Shown one piece after another: positions 1 to 7,470 of a stretch of DNA of 25,621 nucleotides (positions are counted from its first letter, which is position 1; each line of letters starts with the position of its first letter). Origin of the DNA: Mageeibacillus sp. UBA5770 (GTDB taxonomy: Bacteria; Bacillota_A; Clostridia; Saccharofermentanales; Saccharofermentanaceae); contig DIEQ01000084.1 of NCBI GenBank assembly GCA_002418705.1, positions 1-25,621 of the forward strand, given 5' to 3'. The notes under the pieces are model-generated. The model searched no databases. It worked only from the letters and a program-made list of their open reading frames with translations, and was not told the origin of the DNA. Made by a program: the position numbers and the translations under genes.

Positions 1-60
1 CGCGCACGTTTGAGGGGCGTGTGGGAGACCGTATGGGTTCAAGTCCCATCGGCCGCACCA
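1..60 (+). tRNA. tRNA-Leu (anticodon GAG), 3' part
   Basis: The window opens inside this tRNA. The anticodon stem pairs 5-9 with 17-21 and encloses a seven-base loop with anticodon GAG at 12-14. A long variable arm of about 11 bases follows (22-32), typical of class II tRNAs such as Leu. The T arm pairs 33-37 with 45-49 around TTCAAGT. The acceptor 3' strand CGGCCGC (50-56), discriminator A57 and encoded CCA (58-60) complete it. The D arm and acceptor 5' strand lie outside the window. Confidence 0.9.
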
Positions 61-66
61 AAACTT

Positions 67-109
67 AAGAACCCGGAATTGATTGCAAAATCTTTTCCGG
101 GTTCTTTTT
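67..109 (+). terminator. Rho-independent terminator after tRNA-Leu
   Basis: GAACCCGGAA at 69-78 pairs perfectly with TTCCGGGTTC at 95-104, with two further A-T pairs at the base, and runs straight into a T-rich tract (105-109). It starts 7 bases after the tRNA CCA end, so it most likely ends the tRNA transcript. Confidence 0.9.
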
Positions 110-131
110 AATTTGTAATGCACAAAAAGGG

Positions 132-159
132 TTGTAAGTTTTTTGTCCTCTGATATTAT
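132..159 (+). promoter_or_regulatory. Candidate sigma-A promoter for the symporter gene
   Basis: TTGTAA at 132-137 and TATTAT at 154-159 are 16 bases apart, and the -10 is preceded by TGA at 151-153, giving an extended -10. A start near 166 would leave a leader of about 50 bases before the symporter start codon. The upstream terminator makes a new promoter here necessary. Confidence 0.55.
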
Positions 160-218
160 AAAACGGTAGTGTTATTTGAAGTAGTTTTTCTTATGTAGAG
201 CTCTTTGAGGGCAGAAGG

Positions 219-1850
219 ATGGTAGGGAGTATGGTATGGCTTAATTTGCTGTTCATTTTCGTATTTTTCATCGTTACAATTTGCATAGGCGTTTATGCCA
301 GACGGCACACCAAAAGCGTCGGGGCGTTTATTTTGGGAAGCCGATCCGTAGGTCCGTGGCTTACTGCATTTGCATATGGCACGACCTATTTTTCTGCCGT
401 AGTATTTATCGGATATGCAGGCCAGTTTGGCTGGGCATACGGCATGTCATCTGTCTGGATAGGGCTTGGCAATGCTTTTATCGGAAGTTTTCTCGTATGG
501 AAAATACTTGGAAGAAGAACCCGAATTATGACCAAACATCTTGAAGCGACCACAATGCCGGAATTTTTCGGTAAGAGATATGACAGCAAAGCACTGACAA
601 TAGCTGCCAGTGCCATCGTATTCGTGTTCCTGATCCCGTATTCCGCATCCGTATTTAATGGATTATCCTACCTGTTCACATCCGCCCTTGGTCTGCAGAA
701 CGTCCAGTACGGCTTTGAAATGTGCATTATCGGGATGAGCCTTCTGACTGCCGTTTACGTCATTTTGGGCGGTTATATGTCGACTGCGATTAATGACTTT
801 TTCCAGGGTATTATCATGCTGGCCGGTATCATTCTTGTCATTGCAGCAACTTTGAATGAAAGCGGCGGGCTGATGCAGGCTATGACCCAACTGTCTACAT
901 TTACTGCTCCGAATACCCAGATGCAGGGCGTTTTCGTTTCTTTCCTGGGACCGGAACCCTTAAACCTACTTGGCGTCATAATCCTTACATCAATCGGAAC
1001 CTGGGGCCTCCCTCAGATGGTACATAAGTTTTATACCATTAAGGATGAGAAGGCCATACAGACAGGAACCATAATTTCTACAGTCTTTGCCATTGTGATC
1101 TCCGGCGGATCCTATTTCCTCGGCAGTTTCGGCCGCCTGTTTGTCACTCCCGAAGATATTACAAGCTCAGTCTCCGGCAAGCTTATGTTCGACCAGATTA
1201 TTCCGAAGCTTCTGAATCAGGCTGTTCCGGCTGTGCTTATTGCGATAGTTGTCGTTCTTGTTCTTTCTGCCTCTATGTCTACATTGTCATCCCTGGTACT
1301 AACTTCAAGTTCAACACTTACGCTTGATTTCATCGGCGGTAATTTTGTTAAGGATATGACTGAAAAGAAGAAGGTTCTCTGGATCCGTATCCTGATCGCT
1401 GTCTTTATTCTGATTTCCATGATCCTCGCTATTTATTCATACAGGACACAGAATCTATATATTACTAAGCTCATGTCGATTTCGTGGGGCGCCCTGGCCG
1501 GTTCTTTCCTTGCTCCATTTTTGTATGGTCTTTTCTGGAAAAAAGTTACACGTCCGGCTGTCTGGGCTAGTTTCATCGGAGGAGTCGGCATCACAGTTAC
1601 ACATCTGATCCTGTCTAACGGCGAGATGTTCGGGCATTCATTCAAATTCCCGGCTAACCTTCCCGTTAATCTGGCTTCGCCGATCAATGCCGGTGCATTC
1701 GCCATGATCTTCGGACTGGCAATTGTACCGCTTGTATCCTGGATAACACCGAAGCTTTCCCCAAAAGTTGTTGACCACGCATTCGAAGGATATGATATTG
1801 CCGTTGCGGCCAGCCAGAAAAAAATACTGCCTGCTGATGAAGTAATCTGA
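219..1850 (+). CDS. Sodium:solute symporter family protein
   Basis: A 543-residue, very hydrophobic protein of the SSS (solute:sodium symporter, TC 2.A.21) family, with about 13 predicted membrane helices and the usual family length. The N-terminal region (residues 9-75) has the typical first helices, with a glycine/serine-rich segment around residues 38-70 that in this family contributes to the substrate and sodium sites. Members couple sodium entry to uptake of amino acids, organic acids or vitamins. The substrate cannot be read from sequence; the next gene, paaK, begins only 14 bases downstream, so an aryl acid or related carboxylate is a reasonable inference. The start is ambiguous: ATG 219 has GAGGG at 207-211, but ATG 231, four codons later, could use AGAAGGA at 213-219. 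Low-complexity charged residues occur only at the C-terminus. Confidence 0.85.
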   Translation: MVGSMVWLNLLFIFVFFIVTICIGVYARRHTKSVGAFILGSRSVGPWLTAFAYGTTYFSAVVFIGYAGQFGWAYGMSSVWIGLGNAFIGSFLVWKILGRRTRIMTKHLEATTMPEFFGKRYDSKALTIAASAIVFVFLIPYSASVFNGLSYLFTSALGLQNVQYGFEMCIIGMSLLTAVYVILGGYMSTAINDFFQGIIMLAGIILVIAATLNESGGLMQAMTQLSTFTAPNTQMQGVFVSFLGPEPLNLLGVIILTSIGTWGLPQMVHKFYTIKDEKAIQTGTIISTVFAIVISGGSYFLGSFGRLFVTPEDITSSVSGKLMFDQIIPKLLNQAVPAVLIAIVVVLVLSASMSTLSSLVLTSSSTLTLDFIGGNFVKDMTEKKKVLWIRILIAVFILISMILAIYSYRTQNLYITKLMSISWGALAGSFLAPFLYGLFWKKVTRPAVWASFIGGVGITVTHLILSNGEMFGHSFKFPANLPVNLASPINAGAFAMIFGLAIVPLVSWITPKLSPKVVDHAFEGYDIAVAASQKKILPADEVI

Positions 1851-1864
1851 GAGGAGAACGGGAC

Positions 1865-3166
1865 ATGATTTGGAACACTACCGAGTCCAGGACAAGAAAA
1901 GAGATAGAGGAGCTTCAGCTTCGCCGTCTCCGATGGCAGGTGGAATATGCCTATGATCATGTCCTTTTTTACCGGAAAAGTTTTGATGCAGTCGGGCTCA
2001 AACCTTCGCACATTGAAAAACTGTCTGATCTGAGCAAGATTCCCTTTACTGTCAAAAATGATCTGCGGGACAATTATCCAACAGGTCTTTTCGCAGTGCC
2101 GAACAGTGAAATTGTGCGTTACCATGCTTCATCCGGCACAACCGGCAAACCTATTGTTGTCGGTTATACAAGAAATGATATGGAAAACTGGACAGAGTGC
2201 TGCGCCCGAATGGCTACTGCCGCCGGTGTCACCTCAGATGATACCGCACAGATAGCCTTTGGGTATGGCCTCTTCACAGGTGGATTTGGCCTTCATTACG
2301 GGCTTGAACGCGTCGGTGCATCGGTTATACCGATTTCTTCCGGCAACTCTGAGCGTCAGCTCATGTTTATGAAGGATCTTCATACTACGGTTCTTGTCGC
2401 AACACCTTCCTATGTTCTTCATCTGACCGAAGTAATGGAGGAGATGGGGATCGAAAAAAACGACCTGTTCCTGAAAACAGGTATGTTCGGCGGAGAAGGA
2501 CACACCCCTGAGATGCGTGAGCAGATCGAGGCCAGACTTAATATCAATGACACCCAGAATTATGGTTTAACTGAACTTTGCGGACCGGGAGTCTCCTATG
2601 AGTGTCTCGAACACCGCGGAATGCATATAAATGAAGATTTTTTTATTGCTGAAATCATCGATCCTCAGACCGGCGAGGTGCTGCCCGAAGGCAGCACAGG
2701 TGAAATCGTGTACACGACACTGACCAAAGAAGGAATTCCGATGCTTCGTTACCGCACCAAGGATATTACACGGCTGTTTTATGAGCCGTGTGCCTGCGGA
2801 AGAACATTTGCCAGAATGGACCTGGTCAAAGGCCGTTCTGACGATATGATGGTTATTCGAGGCGTGAATGTATTCCCGTCGCAGGTCGAATCGGTTCTTA
2901 TGGGTATTGACGGTATCGGACAGCATTACCAGCTTATAGTTACTACTGAAAAATATATGGATCGTATTGAGGTTCAGGTTGAGCTTCTTGACGGCAGCAT
3001 CCTTGAAAGCTATGCCAATCTTGAACGACTTTCCAATGAAATCCGTCATAAGATTAAAACTGTTCTTCAAATTGATGTAAAAGTAACGCTTCTGAATCCC
3101 AAGACGCTCGAACGTACGGCAGGCAAATCACACCGCGTCATTGACAAAAGATCGAAGGTCTTTTAA
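1865..3166 (+). CDS. paaK: Phenylacetate-CoA ligase (AMP-forming)
   Basis: A 433-residue member of the acyl-adenylate-forming superfamily, at the usual PaaK length. It joins an aryl acid such as phenylacetate or indoleacetate to CoA through an acyl-adenylate, or works in the opposite direction to release the acid. Visible motifs are the ATP-binding loop SSGTTGKP (residues 89-96), YGLTE (233-237), the ribose-binding aspartate D300 in YRTKD, the hinge region GRSDDMMVIRG (323-333), and the smaller C-terminal PaaK domain from about 340 on. C309 and C311 form a CxC pair seen in many PaaK proteins. The ATG is preceded by GAGAGGAG at 1850-1857, and the gene lies 14 bases after the symporter, so they are probably cotranscribed. 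Neighbouring iorAB make the CoA ester from the aryl-2-oxoacid, as in archaeal and clostridial aromatic amino acid breakdown. Confidence 0.93.
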   Translation: MIWNTTESRTRKEIEELQLRRLRWQVEYAYDHVLFYRKSFDAVGLKPSHIEKLSDLSKIPFTVKNDLRDNYPTGLFAVPNSEIVRYHASSGTTGKPIVVGYTRNDMENWTECCARMATAAGVTSDDTAQIAFGYGLFTGGFGLHYGLERVGASVIPISSGNSERQLMFMKDLHTTVLVATPSYVLHLTEVMEEMGIEKNDLFLKTGMFGGEGHTPEMREQIEARLNINDTQNYGLTELCGPGVSYECLEHRGMHINEDFFIAEIIDPQTGEVLPEGSTGEIVYTTLTKEGIPMLRYRTKDITRLFYEPCACGRTFARMDLVKGRSDDMMVIRGVNVFPSQVESVLMGIDGIGQHYQLIVTTEKYMDRIEVQVELLDGSILESYANLERLSNEIRHKIKTVLQIDVKVTLLNPKTLERTAGKSHRVIDKRSKVF

Positions 3167-3200
3167 TTCTTCTGCCGTGTCGTATGACATGCGGATGCTG

Positions 3201-3209
3201 TGATATACT
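3201..3209 (+). promoter_or_regulatory. Possible extended -10 element before iorA
   Basis: TG at 3201-3202 followed by A and TATACT (3204-3209) forms an extended -10 in the 81-base gap between paaK and iorA. No good -35 hexamer is found 16-18 bases upstream. It could give iorA extra transcription on top of read-through, but this is weak evidence. Confidence 0.25.
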
Positions 3210-3247
3210 GTCTACTAACAGCAAAAACAAGTGAAGGTGGGATTCTT

Positions 3248-5020
3248 TTGAAGGAAATACTTTTAGGAAATGAAGCCATTGCCCGCGGCGCATATGAAGC
3301 CGGCGTCAAGGTTGTATCGTCATATCCCGGAACACCTAGTACAGAAATTACTGAATCAATTGCCCAATATGAAAGAATTTATTGTGAGTGGGCGACCAAT
3401 GAGAAGGTCGGTGCCGAAGTTGCAATCGGCGCTTCAATCCGCGGAGCCCGCGCTCTGACATGCATGAAGCATGTCGGTGTGAATGTTGCCGCTGATCCTC
3501 TTTTCACAGCAAGCTATATCGGAGTCAATGGCGGCCTTGTTTTTGTCTCCGCAGATGATCCCGGCATGCACAGTTCTCAGAATGAACAGGACAGCAGGAA
3601 TTATGCGCGAGCTGCCAAAGTGCCTATGCTTGAGCCTTCAGACAGTCAGGAATGCAAAGACTTCATAAAAAAAGCATATGAGATATCCGAGCTGTATGAC
3701 ACACCTGTCATGCTGCGCCTTCATACACGCGTTTCTCATTCAAGATCGGTCGTTGAACTTGAAGAACCACAGGATATGGTTGTTAAGCCATATGTAAAAG
3801 ATGTGAACAAATACGTAATGATGCCGGGAATGGCAATTAAGCGCCACGTTATTGTCGAGGACAGGCTGCTGCGCCTTGCGAAGGATTCGTCTGAAAATCC
3901 GGCTGATACTGGCCTTCACAAAGTAAAGATTGAATCAGCCTCACTTGGCATAATAACTGCAGGCGCCGCATACCAGTATGTTGCCGAAGCCTTGCCCGAT
4001 GCAAGCATTCTGAAGCTTGGCATGATCTGGCCGCTTCCCGAGTTACTGATCCGTGACTTTGCAGGGAAAGTTGACCGCCTGGTTATTGTTGAAGAGCTCG
4101 ATCCCATCCTTGAAACGGAGATCCGGGCTATGGGTGTTGCCTGTGAAGGTAAAGCCCTCCTTACGCTGCAGGGTGAATATTCAGCACAGATGATACGTTC
4201 GGCGCTTTCTGATGAACCCAATCCAACCCGAGCCATATCTCAGGAACTCCTTCCGGTATCTCCGAACCGACCTCCGGTAATGTGCGCAGGCTGTCCGCAT
4301 AAGGGGCTGTTTCTAGCCCTTTCACGCCTTCGTGTTCAGGTTACGGGTGATATCGGATGTTACACACTCGGCGCACTTCCGCCTACATCGGCAATGGATA
4401 CATGCGTTTGCATGGGCGCATCGGTTGGCATGGCTCATGGATTTGACAAAGCTACAGACGGTTATGATTCAACTCATACAGTCTGTGTTCTTGGAGACTC
4501 GACTTTTCTCCATTCAGGAATTACCAATGTTATAAATGCTGTATACAACCAGAGTAATATAACGATTCTTATCCTTGATAATTCAATTACCGGAATGACC
4601 GGACACCAGCAGAATGCGAGCACCGGTCTTGACATCAGACTTCGTCCCGCTCCGTCGGTCAATCTCGAAGGACTCTGCGAAAGCATTGGCGTCACTTCCA
4701 TACGTGTAGTGGATCCTGTAGATACACATCTGTGTCAGCAGGTTATCAAAGAAGAGCTGACTAAGAAGTGTGTCTCTGTAATCGTAGCACGCCGTCCATG
4801 TGCCCTCATTCCGATCGGTAAAGGCAAAAGAGAAGACCGGACCGTTATCAGCAAAGATGACTGCAAGGCTTGCGGCATTTGTATTAAGATGATGTGCCCT
4901 GCGCTAACGGAAGGTCCGGACAAAAAACCGATAATTGACCCGGCTACATGTAATGCCTGCGGACTGTGCATCAATTTGTGCCGGTACGGGGCACTGACAA
5001 AAGGAGGAAGAAAAGAATGA
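3248..5020 (+). CDS. iorA: Indolepyruvate:ferredoxin oxidoreductase, alpha subunit
   Basis: The thiamine-diphosphate subunit of the enzyme that oxidatively decarboxylates aryl-2-oxoacids from Trp, Phe and Tyr, forming aryl-acetyl-CoA and reduced ferredoxin. From the chosen start it has 590 residues. A pyruvate-oxidoreductase-type N-terminal domain begins with a motif around SSYPGTPSTE. The ThDP-binding domain includes CAGCPHK (about 345-351) and GDSTF near 416 followed by an Asn about 30 residues later. A C-terminal ferredoxin domain carries two 4Fe-4S sets: C539, C542, C545, C550 and C568, C571, C574, C578. The start is taken as TTG at 3248, because AAGGTGG at 3234-3240 sits 7 bases before it and the protein then begins at the conserved KEILLGNEA; a GTG at 3200 has no ribosome site. 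It overlaps iorB by 4 bases. Confidence 0.95.
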   Translation: MKEILLGNEAIARGAYEAGVKVVSSYPGTPSTEITESIAQYERIYCEWATNEKVGAEVAIGASIRGARALTCMKHVGVNVAADPLFTASYIGVNGGLVFVSADDPGMHSSQNEQDSRNYARAAKVPMLEPSDSQECKDFIKKAYEISELYDTPVMLRLHTRVSHSRSVVELEEPQDMVVKPYVKDVNKYVMMPGMAIKRHVIVEDRLLRLAKDSSENPADTGLHKVKIESASLGIITAGAAYQYVAEALPDASILKLGMIWPLPELLIRDFAGKVDRLVIVEELDPILETEIRAMGVACEGKALLTLQGEYSAQMIRSALSDEPNPTRAISQELLPVSPNRPPVMCAGCPHKGLFLALSRLRVQVTGDIGCYTLGALPPTSAMDTCVCMGASVGMAHGFDKATDGYDSTHTVCVLGDSTFLHSGITNVINAVYNQSNITILILDNSITGMTGHQQNASTGLDIRLRPAPSVNLEGLCESIGVTSIRVVDPVDTHLCQQVIKEELTKKCVSVIVARRPCALIPIGKGKREDRTVISKDDCKACGICIKMMCPALTEGPDKKPIIDPATCNACGLCINLCRYGALTKGGRKE

Positions 5021-5670
5021 CAGCCAATCATAACAGTAAAATTTCTTCTCCTAAAAATGTAAAAAAAGATCTTTCTTCGCTGACTCTTGACATAGTACTT
5101 GCCGGAGTCGGCGGTCAGGGGACTCTTGTTGCCGGAAAGCTTTTAGGTATAGTCGCCCTAAAGCTTGGTCTTGACGTAAAAGTGTCTGAAGTTCATGGCA
5201 TGAGCCAGCGCGGCGGTTCCGTCATCACTTACGTGCGGATTGGCAAGAAAGTCTATTCACCGATTATAGAAGAAGGTACGGCCGATTATGTTCTTGCTTT
5301 CGAAGAGCTCGAAGCCCTTCGATGGTCCGGACTATTGAAAAAAGACGGCACAATGATCATAAACAGCCAGAAAATCAAGCCGCTTCCTGTTCTGATGGGC
5401 AAAGCCGAGTATCCGGCTGCTATCAAGGATGTTATCACGACAGCATCCGCCGAAGGTACACAAATCCGGGAAATTGATGCCCTGTCCAGTGCGCTTACGG
5501 CCGGGAGTTCACGCGCCGTCAATATGGTCATGCTCGGTGCCCTATCTTATATTTCTGATATTCCGCTTCCGGTATGGGAAGAATCGGTCATGGAAGTCTT
5601 TGCGCAGAAGGAGAAAATCGTTCCTTTAAATCTCCAGGCTTTTCACTTTGGGCGCGACTTGATGCGATAA
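5017..5670 (+). CDS. iorB: Indolepyruvate:ferredoxin oxidoreductase, beta subunit
   Basis: The gamma-type (catalytic partner) subunit of IorAB, 217 residues. It contains the nucleotide/CoA-contacting glycine loop GVGGQGT (residues 30-36) and the conserved segment EVHGMSQRGGSV (58-69) of the pyruvate/ketoisovalerate oxidoreductase gamma family (PF01558). The first 23 residues are a polar extension not usually needed by the domain. ATG 5017 overlaps the iorA stop in an ATGA arrangement, with AAGGAGG at 5001-5007 nine bases upstream; this indicates translational coupling and equal production of the two subunits. An in-frame upstream codon at 4966 lies inside iorA and has no ribosome site of its own. 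Confidence 0.94.
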   Translation: MTANHNSKISSPKNVKKDLSSLTLDIVLAGVGGQGTLVAGKLLGIVALKLGLDVKVSEVHGMSQRGGSVITYVRIGKKVYSPIIEEGTADYVLAFEELEALRWSGLLKKDGTMIINSQKIKPLPVLMGKAEYPAAIKDVITTASAEGTQIREIDALSSALTAGSSRAVNMVMLGALSYISDIPLPVWEESVMEVFAQKEKIVPLNLQAFHFGRDLMR

Positions 5671-5676
5671 ATACGG

Positions 5677-5682
5677 TATAAT
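5677..5682 (+). promoter_or_regulatory. Candidate -10 element upstream of the ACT gene
   Basis: A perfect TATAAT lies 7 bases after the iorB stop, in the 88-base gap before the ACT-domain gene. No convincing -35 is found at 16-18 bases. If used, the ACT and downstream genes would have some expression independent of iorAB. Confidence 0.3.
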
Positions 5683-5758
5683 CTTCTATAAGGATTCATC
5701 AATAATCTCTATTTCAAATGAGGTTTTATTTGTACATCCATGAAGGAGGGCTGCGCAT

Positions 5759-6190
5759 ATGTTAGTCAGACAGATCAATGTATTTCTTGAAAACCAATCG
5801 GGCAGGCTTGCAGAAGTTACTCGTACTCTTGGTGAGAATGATATCGATATCCGGGCTTTATATATAGCAGATACAACGGAATATGGTATCCTGCGTATGA
5901 TTCTTGATAAACCGGAAAAAGCGGTAGATGTCCTGACGTCAGCCGGATTTACGGTAAGCAGCACTCCGGTCATTGCAATCGCAATTGCAGACAAGCCCGG
6001 CACGCTTGATCATGCCCTTTCCATTCTTTCTGAAGGTGCCCTGTCACTTGAATACCTCTATGCTTATGTTGGACGGACATCCGATGACGCAGTTGTCGTT
6101 ATCAGGGTACAGGATCCGCAGCTTGCGCTGCAGAAGCTTGCAGAAGCCGGAATCCGAGTACTTTCCTCTGAGGAGGTATACGGTATTTAA
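5759..6190 (+). CDS. Protein with two ACT domains, probable amino acid sensor
   Basis: A 143-residue soluble protein made of two consecutive ACT folds, at about residues 2-66 and 71-140. The first opens with the typical segment FLENQSGRLAEVTRTL and the second with ADKPGTLDHALSIL, where the Gly before the first helix marks the usual ligand-binding loop. There is no enzyme domain, so it is a stand-alone ACT protein of the kind often found beside paaK and iorAB. ACT domains bind amino acids at domain interfaces; binding of an aromatic amino acid is inferred from context only. ATG 5759 has a strong AAGGAGGG at 5743-5750, eight bases upstream. The stop overlaps the next start by one base (TAATG), pointing to coupled translation with the PLP enzyme. 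Confidence 0.88.
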   Translation: MLVRQINVFLENQSGRLAEVTRTLGENDIDIRALYIADTTEYGILRMILDKPEKAVDVLTSAGFTVSSTPVIAIAIADKPGTLDHALSILSEGALSLEYLYAYVGRTSDDAVVVIRVQDPQLALQKLAEAGIRVLSSEEVYGI

Positions 6191-7470
6191 TGAATAATCC
6201 ATACCGCAAATACGGCGTATCTGATGCAGTCTTCAGCTTATCCGACCAGGTAATGACAGAAATTACACCGGTTATTGATAGAATTGTTAAAATCCGTGAG
6301 ATCAACCAGCTTCGTGTTTTTCAGGCTTTCTGGAATGCCAAAATTTCCGACACGCATTTTGGCATGCCGACCGGATACGGGTATGACGATGTCGGACGTG
6401 AAAGAATTGAACAGATGTATGCAGAACTCTTCGGCTCAGAGGCCGCTTATGTCCGGATTCAGATAAGTGCCGGAACACAGGCCATTGCCATGAGCCTTTT
6501 CGGGGTTCTTCGACCCGGAGATGAAATGCTGTCCGTCACAGGCCGGCCATATGATACACTTGCATCAACAATCGGGATTTCCGATACTGTAAAAGATGAG
6601 GATATGGGCTCGCTCGCCGATTTTGGTGTTTCATACAGGGAAGTATCCCTGTGTGAAGATGGTTCTGCTGACCTTCCGGCTATATCGGCAGCCATTAATG
6701 AAAAGACAAAACTGGTCTTTATTCAGAAATCCAAGGGATATACGAGCAGAAGATGCCTTTGCTCTGATGATCTGAAAAGCATCATCGACACGGTACGGCA
6801 GACTCGACCGGGTGTTATCATTTTTGTTGATAACTGCTACGGGGAATTTGTCGAAGAACAGGAACCCTGTTCCCTCGGCGCAGACCTTTGCGCAGGTTCT
6901 CTCATCAAAAATCCCGGTGCAGGACTCTGTCCTTCCGGCGGGTATGTTGTGGGTCGAAGGGATTTGATTGAAAAAATTGCATCGCGTGCAACGGCCCCCG
7001 GTCTCGGAAGCCATATAGGACCTTCACTCGGCTTTAACCGAACAATCGCCCAGGGGCTTTTTCTGGCGCCGCATGTCACCGCTGAGTGTGTCAAGGGTGC
7101 CGTATTCGCTGCTGCCTTATTTGAAAAAGCCGGATTTTCGTCAGATCCGAAGCCAGCCGCAGATCGCGGTGACATTGTACAGAGCATCATGTTTTCAAAT
7201 GCAAAACAGGTTGTTGATTTTTGCAGCGTTATACAGGCCTGTTCCCCGGTTGATTCTTTTGTAACTCCCGAGCCCTGGGAAATGCCGGGTTATGACGCAC
7301 CGGTAGTCATGGCTGCCGGAACATTCATACAGGGAGCTTCCGTGGAACTCTCTGCCGACGGTCCGATCAAGCCCCCTTTCATAGCCTATATGCAGGGAGG
7401 ACTTGTATTTGAACAGACAAAGCTCGCGGCCATGAGAGCCGTAGAAAAAATGGGAGTTATATCACAATGA
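6190..7470 (+). CDS. PLP-dependent methionine gamma-lyase-like protein (YnbB/aluminium-resistance family)
   Basis: A 426-residue fold-type I PLP protein matching the Met_gamma_lyase family (PF06838), which includes Bacillus YnbB and proteins once named aluminium resistance proteins. The PLP lysine is most likely K240 in GSLIKNPGAG, preceded by the cofactor aspartate D214 in FVDNCYGEF; the N-terminal part has the ring-stacking region near ISAGTQAIA (92-100). The family's physiological substrate is not established; a C-S lyase or related elimination reaction is inferred from relatives. The start overlaps the ACT gene stop by one base, and a GAGGAGG-like site lies about 13 bases upstream, somewhat far. 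The gene end overlaps the next start by four bases. Placement directly behind the ACT sensor suggests amino acid metabolism, though the gene may simply be a housekeeping gene that landed here. Confidence 0.88.
   Translation: MNNPYRKYGVSDAVFSLSDQVMTEITPVIDRIVKIREINQLRVFQAFWNAKISDTHFGMPTGYGYDDVGRERIEQMYAELFGSEAAYVRIQISAGTQAIAMSLFGVLRPGDEMLSVTGRPYDTLASTIGISDTVKDEDMGSLADFGVSYREVSLCEDGSADLPAISAAINEKTKLVFIQKSKGYTSRRCLCSDDLKSIIDTVRQTRPGVIIFVDNCYGEFVEEQEPCSLGADLCAGSLIKNPGAGLCPSGGYVVGRRDLIEKIASRATAPGLGSHIGPSLGFNRTIAQGLFLAPHVTAECVKGAVFAAALFEKAGFSSDPKPAADRGDIVQSIMFSNAKQVVDFCSVIQACSPVDSFVTPEPWEMPGYDAPVVMAAGTFIQGASVELSADGPIKPPFIAYMQGGLVFEQTKLAAMRAVEKMGVISQ

Noticed and set aside
1..60. tRNA-Leu as an integration site for a mobile element
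   Set aside because: No integrase gene, no repeated tRNA 3' end elsewhere in the window, and no foreign-looking genes beside it.
1433..2125. A 230-codon open frame on the minus strand across the symporter/paaK junction
   Set aside because: It lies opposite two clear genes, has no family features and no ribosome site, and its sequence is the reverse reading of conserved coding DNA.
2567..3070. A 167-codon open frame on the minus strand inside paaK
   Set aside because: It is fully contained opposite conserved PaaK motifs and shows no recognisable protein features.
3146..3164. Hairpin AAAAGATC-GAA-GGTCTTTT at the paaK end as a terminator
   Set aside because: Its T residues are part of the stem, the stem is A-T rich, it overlaps the stop codon, and the next gene belongs to the same pathway.
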